Shown piece by piece: positions 1-5,546 of a stretch of DNA of 10,213 nt (positions are counted from its first letter, which is position 1; each line of letters opens with the position of its first letter). The notes below the pieces were generated by a model. That model saw nothing but the letters and a program-made list of their open reading frames with translations, made no database searches and had not been told where the DNA came from. The DNA lies in the NCBI GenBank assembly GCA_902803185.1, contig CADCOV010000025.1, positions 1 through 10,213 on the forward strand, given 5' to 3'. A program made the translations under genes and the position numbers. Source of the DNA: an uncultured Eubacteriales bacterium. Its GTDB lineage: Bacteria; Bacillota; Clostridia; Peptostreptococcales; Anaerovoracaceae.

Positions 1-132
1 CTCGCCGGTGACCTCGAAGAGTTCTTCGACGGTCATCGGCAGGACGCAGCTGCCGCCGAGATATACCTTGTTCTTTTCGCTGTCGCAGGCCGGGTTCAAC
101 CAGTTTTCCAGTTCAAAATCGTCGATTCTCAT
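1..132 (-). CDS. PLP-dependent class I/II aminotransferase, N-terminal fragment cut by window edge
   Basis: Only the first 44 codons are present; the gene continues past the left edge. The N-terminus is recognisable because it aligns with the complete aminotransferase at the right end of this window. Both begin with a short variable stretch, then share WLNP, an SCV segment, T-x-(E/D)-ELF and VTG, with about two residues of gap. No catalytic residue lies in the visible part, so the fold assignment rests on that paralogy. The start is well supported by an AGGAG ribosome binding site about 7 nt upstream on the minus strand. The gene diverges from the T-box-controlled 2-oxoacid:ferredoxin oxidoreductase operon, so it may supply or use the same 2-oxoacid, but its substrate is unknown. 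Confidence 0.82.
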   Translation of the reverse strand, partial: MRIDDFELENWLNPACDSEKNKVYLGGSCVLPMTVEELFEVTGE

Positions 133-207
133 GGTTCGTCTCCTTTGGTGTTCTGTCTCAGCGGGAGGGTCGCTTCCGCGGCCGTTCCTCCGTTCTTTTC
201 TGCCCTC

Positions 208-236
208 ATTATACTCCTTCCCCGAACCATCATCCA
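208..236 (-). promoter_or_regulatory. Candidate promoter of the left-edge aminotransferase
   Basis: The minus strand has a perfect TATAAT at 213-208. At 17 bp spacing the -35 position (236-231) reads TGGATG, a poor match to TTGACA, so the call rests mainly on the -10 box. Transcription would start near 201 and give a leader of about 70 nt, too short for a T-box. It would therefore be controlled separately from the divergent operon. Confidence 0.4.
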
Positions 237-297
237 CAAGGAATTGCAATATTCAAACACAGCCGAACGACCCACTGGATATATTTTCCTACGCCCC

Positions 298-326
298 TTG
301 ACATTTGTTGTCTCATCACATATAAT
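298..326 (+). promoter_or_regulatory. Consensus sigma-A promoter of the T-box/oxidoreductase operon
   Basis: TTGACA at 298-303 and TATAAT at 321-326 are both perfect matches, separated by the ideal 17 bp. Transcription should start near 333. Such a promoter should be strong and constitutive, which fits an operon regulated afterwards by attenuation in the leader. Confidence 0.9.
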
Positions 327-365
327 CTTCAATAGTTTCGTTTAGAAACACACAATTTCACATCC

Positions 366-610
366 CAAAGACTTTGATGGAGACAGTAAGTTCTGGTGGG
401 CGATCCCAGCGAGCCGGTGATGGTGAGAGACCGGCATCATAGAAGCCAGATCCGAATATCACTCCGGAGTTGCGGCCCGAACGGTCATCCCAGTAGGCGC
501 CGACGGTGTTCCCCGTTATCGGAAGCGTATATGTTGGTATACTAGACTGGGTGGTACAGCGAGAGTGCATTTTGAGCTTTCGTCCCGTTCTGGGCGAAAG
601 CTTTTTGTTT
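366..610 (+). promoter_or_regulatory. T-box riboswitch, probable isoleucine (AUC) specifier
   Basis: Most canonical T-box elements are present in order. Stem I has an AGTA (385-388) opposite GAA (454-456), forming the specifier loop. GGAG (379-382) pairs with CTCC (462-465) below the loop, and TCTGG pairs with CCAGA above it. The apical part shows the CAGCGAG bulge (408-414) and a GCCGGT/ACCGGC hairpin whose loop contains GATGGTG. A stem IIA/B-like region follows: AGTAGG, then ACGG pairing with CCGT. Stem III is GTATA/TATAC (527-531 with 538-542). The T-box motif GGGTGGTACAGCG (549-561) has the TGGT bulge at 552-555, complementary to an ACCA tRNA end. The specifier is read as ATC (458-460) followed by the expected purine A461. 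ATC is the C-ending codon in the right place; TAT one base earlier is less likely. Uncharged tRNA would stabilise the antiterminator and switch on the genes downstream. Confidence 0.93.
575..610 (+). terminator. T-box attenuator (intrinsic terminator)
   Basis: AGCTTTCG-T-CCC (575-586) pairs with GGGCGAAAGCT (592-602) around a short loop, followed by a run of T interrupted by one G. The CGTCCC of the 5' arm can instead pair with GGG of the T-box motif upstream to form the antiterminator, the standard mutually exclusive arrangement. It lies 22-30 nt before the first start codon. Confidence 0.9.
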
Positions 611-631
611 ACCGAAGGGAGTTTTGACCGA

Positions 632-1210
632 ATGAGCAAAGACATCATCGAGATCCGCTGGCACGGCAGAGGCGGGCAGGGCGCCAAGACGGCGAGCCTG
701 CTCCTGGCCGACGCGGCCTTCATGGGCGGCAAATACGTCCAGTCCTTCCCGGAGTACGGGCCGGAGCGCTCCGGCGCGCCGATCACCGCCTACAACCGCA
801 TCTCCGACAAACGGTGCTCGATCCATTCCAACATCTACGAACCGGATTACGTGGTGGTGGTGGACGAGACCCTGCTGGAGAGCGTGGACGTGACCGCCGG
901 GCTGAGCCCGGAGGGCGCCGTCGTGATCAACTCCGCCAAACCGGCCTCCGCGCTCAGGCCTTTGCTCAGGGGCTACGCCGGCCGGGTCTTCACCATCGAC
1001 GCCGCCGCGATCTCCAGGCATTACCTGGGCGCCTACTTCCCGAACACCCCGATGCTGGCCGCCATCGTCGCCGTCAGCCGCTGCGTGGCGCCGGACCAGT
1101 TCCTGCGGGACATGGAGGTCTCCTACCGCCACAAATTCGCGACCAAACCGCAGGTGGTCCAGGGCAATCTGGACTGCCTCGCCGCCGCCATGAGAGAGGT
1201 GAAAGAGTGA
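632..1210 (+). CDS. porG: 2-oxoacid:ferredoxin oxidoreductase, gamma subunit
   Basis: A 192-residue cytoplasmic subunit, the usual length for a separate gamma chain of pyruvate or branched-chain 2-oxoacid:ferredoxin oxidoreductases. The N-terminal WHGRGGQGAKTAS glycine-rich segment (about residues 9-21) and the FPEYGPERSGAP segment (about 39-50) are family hallmarks; in characterised enzymes this domain contributes to CoA binding. The start at 632 is chosen because it follows an AAGGGAG site with 10 nt spacing and lies just after the attenuator. An in-frame ATG at 506 lies inside the T-box structure and would add 42 residues unlike the family. The gene is first in a gamma-delta-alpha-beta operon, and its stop overlaps the next start (TGATG). 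The symbol denotes the subunit family; pyruvate versus branched-chain substrate cannot be decided from sequence. Confidence 0.95.
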   Translation: MSKDIIEIRWHGRGGQGAKTASLLLADAAFMGGKYVQSFPEYGPERSGAPITAYNRISDKRCSIHSNIYEPDYVVVVDETLLESVDVTAGLSPEGAVVINSAKPASALRPLLRGYAGRVFTIDAAAISRHYLGAYFPNTPMLAAIVAVSRCVAPDQFLRDMEVSYRHKFATKPQVVQGNLDCLAAAMREVKE

Positions 1211-1512
1211 TGAACAAAAAAGCAGCTGATATCCACGAGACCTCGACCTGGCAGGAGCTGACCACGGGTCTCGAGATCTACGAGGGCGGCACCTCCGTCC
1301 TCACCATGACCGGCGAGTGGCGCTCCCGCATCCCTTACTGGGATCCGGCCAAATGCAAACAGTGCCTGCTCTGCACCCCGTTCTGCCCGGACTCCTCGAT
1401 CCCTGTGACCCAAGGCCGCCGGGGCGAGTTCGACTACGACCACTGCAAGGGCTGCGGCATCTGCTACAAGGTGTGCCCGTTCGGCGCCATCGATTGGAAG
1501 GAGGTGGAATGA
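1210..1512 (+). CDS. porD: 2-oxoacid:ferredoxin oxidoreductase, delta subunit (2[4Fe-4S] ferredoxin-like)
   Basis: A 100-residue iron-sulfur subunit. Two perfect CxxCxxCxxxCP motifs are visible: Cys49, 52, 55, 59 and Cys79, 82, 85, 89, each followed by proline. They should bind two [4Fe-4S] clusters that carry electrons from the thiamine diphosphate site of the beta subunit to external ferredoxin. The roughly 48 residues before the first motif, including TGEWRS, match the N-terminal extension that distinguishes delta subunits from free ferredoxins. The ATG overlaps the gamma stop by one base and is preceded by a GAGAGGTGAAAG purine-rich site. The stop in turn overlaps the alpha start, so translation is probably coupled throughout. 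Confidence 0.95.
   Translation: MNKKAADIHETSTWQELTTGLEIYEGGTSVLTMTGEWRSRIPYWDPAKCKQCLLCTPFCPDSSIPVTQGRRGEFDYDHCKGCGICYKVCPFGAIDWKEVE
1498..1506 (+). promoter_or_regulatory. Ribosome binding site deciding the alpha-subunit start
   Basis: AAGGAGGTG lies inside the end of the delta gene. Two adjacent in-frame ATGs follow, at 1509 and 1512. The first would leave only 2 nt of spacing, the second 5 nt, so 1512 is preferred. Confidence 0.7.
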
Positions 1513-2711
1513 TGAGCATCCGTGACAGACTTTCCGGCAACGAGGCCATCGCCAACGCGATGCGCCAGATCAATCCGGACGTGTTCGCCATGTTCCCGAT
1601 CACCCCGTCCACCGAGATCCCGCAGTATTTCGCCCAGTATGTGGCGGACGGCAAAGTGGACACCGAGTTCGTCTGCGTGGAGTCCGAGCACTCCTCCATG
1701 TCCGCCTGCATCGGCGCGGAGGCGGCGGGCTGCCGGGCCATCACGGCGACCTCCTCCGCCGGCCTTTCCTTCATGACCGAGATGCTCTTTGTCGCCGCGT
1801 CCGCCAGGCTTCCGATCGTGCTGGCGGTGGCGAACCGGGCGCTCACAGGGCCGATCAACATCAACCACGACTACTCCGACTCCATGGCGGAGCGTGACTC
1901 CGGCTTCATCCAGATCTACGCGGAAAACAACCAGGAGGCCTACGACAACTACCTCCAGGCCCACCGCATCGGCGAGACCCCGGACGTGCGCCTGCCGGTG
2001 ATGATCTGCGAGGACGGCTTCATCACCTCCCACGCCCTGGAGAACATCGAGCTGCAGAGCGACGAGGACGTGAAGGCCTTCGTCGGCGAATACCACCCGG
2101 AGAACTACCTCCTCAAGCACGAGAACCCTCTGGCCGTCGGCCCTTACGGCACCTCCCCTTACTACATGGAGGCCCGGGTCGCCCAGGCGGAAGCCATGAA
2201 GAACGCCAAGCGGGCGATCCTGGACGTGGCCGCCGACTTTGAGCGGACCTTCGGCAGACACTACGGCCTCTTCGAGGCCTACCGGATGGAGGACGCGGAG
2301 ACCGCCGTGGTCCTGATGGGCTCCTCCGCCGGCACCGCCAAAGCCGCCTGCGACGAGCTCAGAGAGCAGGGGCAGAAGGTGGGCGTCATCAAAATCCGGG
2401 TCTTCCGCCCGTTCCCGGGCGAGGAGCTGGCCGCGGCCCTCGCCCACTGCAAGGCCGTCGCCGTCCTGGACAAGAGCGAGGGGTTCAGCGCCTGCGGCGG
2501 GCCTTTGTTCGCGGAGACCGCAGCCGCCTGCGTGAACCTGGACCAGAGGCCGAAGATGGTGGATATCGTCTACGGTCTGGGCGGCCGGGACTTCACCGTC
2601 GCCCAGGCGAAGCGGGTCTTCGCCCGCCTGGAGAAGATCAAAGAGACCGGCGAGACCGGGCCGGTCTACAGCCACATGGGACAGCGTGACGACAGAGAGG
2701 AGGTGCAGTAG
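1512..2711 (+). CDS. porA: 2-oxoacid:ferredoxin oxidoreductase, alpha subunit
   Basis: A 399-residue subunit, the typical alpha length. The N-terminal pyrimidine-binding domain shows FPITPSTEIPQYF (residues 28-40), the VESEHSSM segment (57-63), ATSSAGLSFM (79-88) and the highly conserved SMAERDSGFIQIYAENNQEAYD region (124-145). The C-terminal transketolase-like domain has VVLMGSSAGTAK (266-277) and GVIKIRVFRPFP (291-302). Together with beta it forms the thiamine diphosphate active site that converts a 2-oxoacid plus CoA to acyl-CoA, CO2 and reduced ferredoxin, reversibly. Third codon positions are almost all G or C, suggesting high expression or long residence in this genome. The gene stops 1 bp before the beta start codon, and the beta ribosome binding site lies inside its last codons. 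Substrate (pyruvate or branched chain) is not resolved. Confidence 0.96.
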   Translation: MSIRDRLSGNEAIANAMRQINPDVFAMFPITPSTEIPQYFAQYVADGKVDTEFVCVESEHSSMSACIGAEAAGCRAITATSSAGLSFMTEMLFVAASARLPIVLAVANRALTGPININHDYSDSMAERDSGFIQIYAENNQEAYDNYLQAHRIGETPDVRLPVMICEDGFITSHALENIELQSDEDVKAFVGEYHPENYLLKHENPLAVGPYGTSPYYMEARVAQAEAMKNAKRAILDVAADFERTFGRHYGLFEAYRMEDAETAVVLMGSSAGTAKAACDELREQGQKVGVIKIRVFRPFPGEELAAALAHCKAVAVLDKSEGFSACGGPLFAETAAACVNLDQRPKMVDIVYGLGGRDFTVAQAKRVFARLEKIKETGETGPVYSHMGQRDDREEVQ

Positions 2712-2712
2712 C

Positions 2713-3642
2713 ATGGCATATGTGCTGAGAGAAGAGATGAGCAAGCCGGAGCGGTTCGCGCCGGGCCACAGGCTCTGCGCCGGCTGCGGCGCCGGGATCA
2801 CCTGCCGGGCCATGATGCGCGCCCTGGATCCGGAGGACAAGGCGGTCATCTGCAACGCCACCTCCTGCCTGGAGGTCTCCTCCTTCCAGTACCCGTACAC
2901 CGCCTGGGAGGATTCCTACATCCACAGCGCCTTCGAAAACACGGCGGCCACCGCCGCGGGCGTGGAATCCGCTTACCGGCTGAAGAAGAAGAAGGGCCTG
3001 ATCAAAGACAACTATAAGATCCTCGCCATCGGCGGCGACGGCGGCACCTACGACATCGGGTTCCAGTCCATCTCCGGCGCCTTCGAGCGGGGCCACGACT
3101 TCACCTACTTCTGCTACGACAACGAGGCCTACATGAACACCGGCACCCAGCGCTCCAGCGCCACCCCGGTGTTCGCCAGCGCCACCACCACCCCTGCCGG
3201 TCTGGAGAGCGTGGGCAAGAAGCAGGTCCAGAAGGACCTCACCCGGATCATCGTCGCCCACGGCTCCCCGTACGTGGCCCAGACCACCTTCCTGGGGAAC
3301 TTCAAGGACTTCCACCAGAAGGCCCACCGGGCGATCTACACGGAGGGCCCGACCTTCGTGAACGTCCTCTGCCCTTGCCCGAGGGGCTGGGGCTACGACG
3401 CGGAGCTCCTGCCGGAGATCTGCAAGCTGGCGGTGGAGACCTGCTTCTGGCCGCTGTATGAAGTCGTGAACGGCGTCTACTACCTGAACTACGAGCCGAA
3501 AAAGAAACTCCCGATCGAGGAGTTCCTGCGGCCGCAGAACCGGTTCCGCCACATGTTCAAGCCGGGCAACGAGTGGACCATCGAGGCCGCCCAGAAGTAC
3601 GTGGACGACCGCTGGGAAGCGCTCCTGGCCCAATGTGAATGA
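2713..3642 (+). CDS. porB: 2-oxoacid:ferredoxin oxidoreductase, beta subunit (thiamine diphosphate-binding)
   Basis: A 309-residue subunit of normal family length. GHRLCAGCGAGIT (residues 18-30) provides Cys22 and Cys25. With Cys52 (NATSCLEVSS) and Cys222 (CPCPRGW) these match the four ligands of the proximal [4Fe-4S] cluster. The thiamine diphosphate/Mg motif is GGDGGTYDIG (107-116), followed by YDNEAYMNTGTQRS (135-148). YPYTAWEDSYIHSAFEN (60-76), LAVET-FWPLYEV (239-251) and YVDDRWEALL near the end are also typical of pyruvate and 2-oxoisovalerate enzymes. The start is preceded by AGGAGGTG at 7 nt spacing, located within the alpha gene. It is the last gene of the operon, with a strong hairpin 11 bp after its stop. 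No key residue appears to be missing. Confidence 0.96.
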   Translation: MAYVLREEMSKPERFAPGHRLCAGCGAGITCRAMMRALDPEDKAVICNATSCLEVSSFQYPYTAWEDSYIHSAFENTAATAAGVESAYRLKKKKGLIKDNYKILAIGGDGGTYDIGFQSISGAFERGHDFTYFCYDNEAYMNTGTQRSSATPVFASATTTPAGLESVGKKQVQKDLTRIIVAHGSPYVAQTTFLGNFKDFHQKAHRAIYTEGPTFVNVLCPCPRGWGYDAELLPEICKLAVETCFWPLYEVVNGVYYLNYEPKKKLPIEEFLRPQNRFRHMFKPGNEWTIEAAQKYVDDRWEALLAQCE

Positions 3643-3653
3643 TGCACCATGCG

Positions 3654-3686
3654 AAGAGGGCAGCCCGCGGGCTGCCCTCTTATTCA
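3654..3686 (+). terminator. Hairpin terminator after the oxidoreductase operon
   Basis: A perfect 28-bp palindrome (3654-3681; each arm reads AAGAGGGCAGCCCG or its complement) lies 11 bp after the beta stop codon. The T-tract that follows is short and broken (TTATT), so termination may be incomplete, or the hairpin may act mainly to stabilise the mRNA 3' end. Confidence 0.8.
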
Positions 3687-3703
3687 TAACCGCGGAACAA
3701 GTG

Positions 3704-4003
3704 TTACCATTGGTAACGACGTCATTCTTACTCAAAATATACCGCGATCCGGCGCCTGGGCCGGCCCGGGCGGTGAAAAACGCTCCTCTGAACAGGCCTT
3801 ACCATTGGTAACGACGTCATTTTTACTCAAAACATGCCGTGACCCGGCGCCTGGGCCGGCCCGAACGGCGAAAACCGCTCCTCTGAACAGGCCTTACCAT
3901 TGGTAACGACGTCATTTTTACTCAAAATATGCTCGTGACCCGGCATCTGGGCCGGCCCGGACGGCGAAAACCACTCCACAGAACAGGCCTTACCATTGGT
4001 AAC
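3704..4003. repeat. Tandem array of about 95-bp units with palindromic core and conserved hairpin
   Basis: Three complete units start at 3704, 3799 and 3894 (95, 95 and 96 bp), and a truncated fourth starts at 3990. Each begins with TTACCATTGGTAA, an inverted repeat around a central T, followed by CGACGTCATT, an ACTCAAAA segment, a GC-rich block containing GGGCCGGCCC, and an end reading GAACAGGCC. The GC-rich block can fold as a hairpin: a 5-bp outer stem, an internal loop, a CCGGC/GCCGG inner stem and a 6-base loop. The stems are kept in all three copies despite base changes. No convincing gene or ribosome binding site lies in the array. It sits between two converging operons, so it holds no obvious promoter role. 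Confidence 0.9.
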
Positions 4004-4051
4004 GCAGCCACCACACACTGAAATAAAGCGCAATGATCACGCCGAGGCACG

Positions 4052-4093
4052 AAAAAGAGCTGTCCAGAACTGTTGGTTTGGGGCAGCTCTTTT
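4052..4093 (-). terminator. Intrinsic terminator of the MATE gene
   Basis: Read on the minus strand, AAAAGAGCTG (4093-4084) pairs with CAGCTCTTTT (4062-4053), with three further pairs toward a 15-nt loop if one G-U pair is allowed. The 3' arm runs into five T (4056-4052). It begins 10 bp after the MATE stop codon. The A-run on the other side makes it potentially bidirectional. Confidence 0.85.
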
Positions 4094-4103
4094 GATATCT
4101 TTG

Positions 4104-5456
4104 TTATTCTCCCTTCGGGAGCCTCCTGAAGTACCAGAGCAGGAACGGGATGGAGGTCGCCGCCGTCAGCACGTCCGCCACCGGCTGGGCGATCTCGATG
4201 CCCGGAAGGCCGATGGTCCGACTCAGGATCAGCACCAGCGGGATGAAGTAGATCCCGGAGCGCATCATGGAAAGCACCGACGCCGGCAGCGCCTTGCCGG
4301 AACTCTGCAGGGTCATGTTGGTGAGGACGGACAGAGGCTGTGTGACCAGCGCGATGCTGGCGTACCGCATGGCCCTCGTCCCGATCGCGATGACGTCCGG
4401 ATCGTCCCGGAACAGCTGCACGATCTGCGGCGCCATGATAAACACCACCGTTCCCGCCACGATCATCAGCCCCATGGCCATCTTCATGGCCGTCTTATAG
4501 GCGGTACGCACCCGGTCATACTTCTCCGCGCCGTAGTTGAAGCTGCAGATCGGCTGATAGCCCTGCCCCAGGCCCAGGCCGAAGGAGAACAGGAACATGG
4601 CCACCCGGTTGGTGATCGCCATGGCGGAGATCGCCACGTCGCCCCACACGCCGGCGCAGTTGTTCAGCACGATGGTCGCCAGGCTCCCCAGGGACTGCCT
4701 CAGCAGGCTCGGCGCTCCCACGGTCATGATCTCCCAGACATCCCGGATATCGCGGGTGTAATACCGGATCGAGATGCGGCTCTGGGTGATCCTCCGGAGG
4801 AACATGGAGAGCAAAATGGAAAAGCTCACCATCTGGGACAGCGCCGTCGCGAGCCCGGCTCCCGCCGTCCCCATGCCGAACCCGAAGATCAAAACCGGGT
4901 CCAGCACGATGTTCAGCACCGCGCCGCTGACCAGGCCCCGCATGGCCTTGGCGGCCAGGCCCTCATAGCGCAGGATGTTGTTCATCACGTAGCCGCCCAT
5001 GATGAAGGGCGCGCCGAGGATGATGAACCGGCAGTACTGCTTGGCGTGGGGCAGGATCGTCTCCGTACTCCCAAGGAGCCGCAGCATCGGTTCCAGCAGC
5101 AGCAGGCTCACCACCGCGATCACGAGGCTGACCCCAAGGGCCGTGAAAAAGGCCGTGGACGCATAGCGGCTCGCGTCCTTCGCCCGTTTCTTTCCCAGGA
5201 GCCGGGCGATGATGCTGCCGGACCCCTGTCCGAACATGAAGGCGACGGACTGCAGGATCGCCATGTAGCCGAAAACGATGCCGATGGCTCCGGAAGCCGC
5301 GTTCCCCAGCTGCCCGACAAAGGCCGCGTCCGCCATGTTGTAGATGCTGGTGACCAGCATGCTGATGGTCGTCGGGATCGCAAGCCGGATGAGCAGCGGC
5401 GCCACCGGCGTCTCCGTCATCCTCGTATACTGGTCCATGTTCTTCCCGTTCTGCAT
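4104..5456 (-). CDS. MATE-family multidrug/metabolite efflux protein
   Basis: A 450-residue polytopic membrane protein of the usual MATE length, with about 12 hydrophobic segments in two halves. Recognisable features are PLLIRLAIPTTISMLVTSIYNMADAAFVGQLG (start of the first half, split here as residues 20-51), GQGSGSIIARLLGKKR (77-92), NIVLDPVLIFGFGMGTAGAG (182-201, with the conserved Asn, Asp and Pro) and GLGQGYQPICSFNYGAEKYD (295-314), the second-half hallmark of MepA/DinF-type clostridial members. These transporters export cationic drugs or metabolites using a sodium or proton gradient; the substrate here is unknown. Two starts are plausible: ATG 5456, or ATG 5438 (MDQYTRM), which has GGGAAG 5 nt upstream. 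The gene has its own candidate promoter and terminator, so it is probably monocistronic, 90 bp after the ABC pair. Confidence 0.93.
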   Translation of the reverse strand: MQNGKNMDQYTRMTETPVAPLLIRLAIPTTISMLVTSIYNMADAAFVGQLGNAASGAIGIVFGYMAILQSVAFMFGQGSGSIIARLLGKKRAKDASRYASTAFFTALGVSLVIAVVSLLLLEPMLRLLGSTETILPHAKQYCRFIILGAPFIMGGYVMNNILRYEGLAAKAMRGLVSGAVLNIVLDPVLIFGFGMGTAGAGLATALSQMVSFSILLSMFLRRITQSRISIRYYTRDIRDVWEIMTVGAPSLLRQSLGSLATIVLNNCAGVWGDVAISAMAITNRVAMFLFSFGLGLGQGYQPICSFNYGAEKYDRVRTAYKTAMKMAMGLMIVAGTVVFIMAPQIVQLFRDDPDVIAIGTRAMRYASIALVTQPLSVLTNMTLQSSGKALPASVLSMMRSGIYFIPLVLILSRTIGLPGIEIAQPVADVLTAATSIPFLLWYFRRLPKGE

Positions 5457-5495
5457 CTGTGTTCCCGCTTTCTGTCAAATACTGTATCTCAGTCC

Positions 5496-5524
5496 ATTAT
5501 ACACTTGCGGGCCGGGGGAGTCTA
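5496..5524 (-). promoter_or_regulatory. Candidate promoter of the MATE gene
   Basis: On the minus strand TATAAT is at 5501-5496. TAGACT at 5524-5519 is a 4-of-6 match to the -35 consensus at exactly 17 bp spacing. It lies in the 90-bp gap between the ABC stop and the MATE start. A weak imperfect hairpin (GAAT-CC/GG-ATTC, about 5527-5545) just upstream could partly terminate the ABC transcript. Confidence 0.55.
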
Positions 5525-5546
5525 ATAGAATCCTGGATCGGTATTC

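Noticed and set aside
133..297. Second T-box or other riboswitch before the left aminotransferase
   Set aside because: The likely leader is only about 70 nt and contains no T-box motif or specifier-like structure.
506..631. Upstream in-frame ATG extending the gamma subunit by 42 residues
   Set aside because: It lies within the T-box and attenuator; the ATG at 632 has a ribosome binding site and matches the family's usual start.
1317..1511. N-terminal extension of the alpha subunit overlapping the delta gene
   Set aside because: The extra residues are the delta gene read in another frame; the AAGGAGGTG site points to 1512.
1464..2900. Long minus-strand open frame opposite the alpha subunit gene
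   Set aside because: The strand opposite a gene with G/C-rich third positions often lacks stops; the translation is low-complexity and the plus strand has clear domains.
3704..4003. CRISPR array
   Set aside because: The whole unit of about 95 bp is repeated, including what would be spacers; there are no variable spacers and no cas genes.
3649..4033. Short open frames across the repeat array on both strands
   Set aside because: They have no ribosome binding site, and the 95-bp period is not a multiple of three, so frames shift between copies. They are by-products of the repeat.
3996..5525. Long plus-strand open frame opposite the MATE gene
   Set aside because: The translation is rich in His, Arg, Asp and Gln with no domain, while the opposite strand encodes a full membrane transporter.
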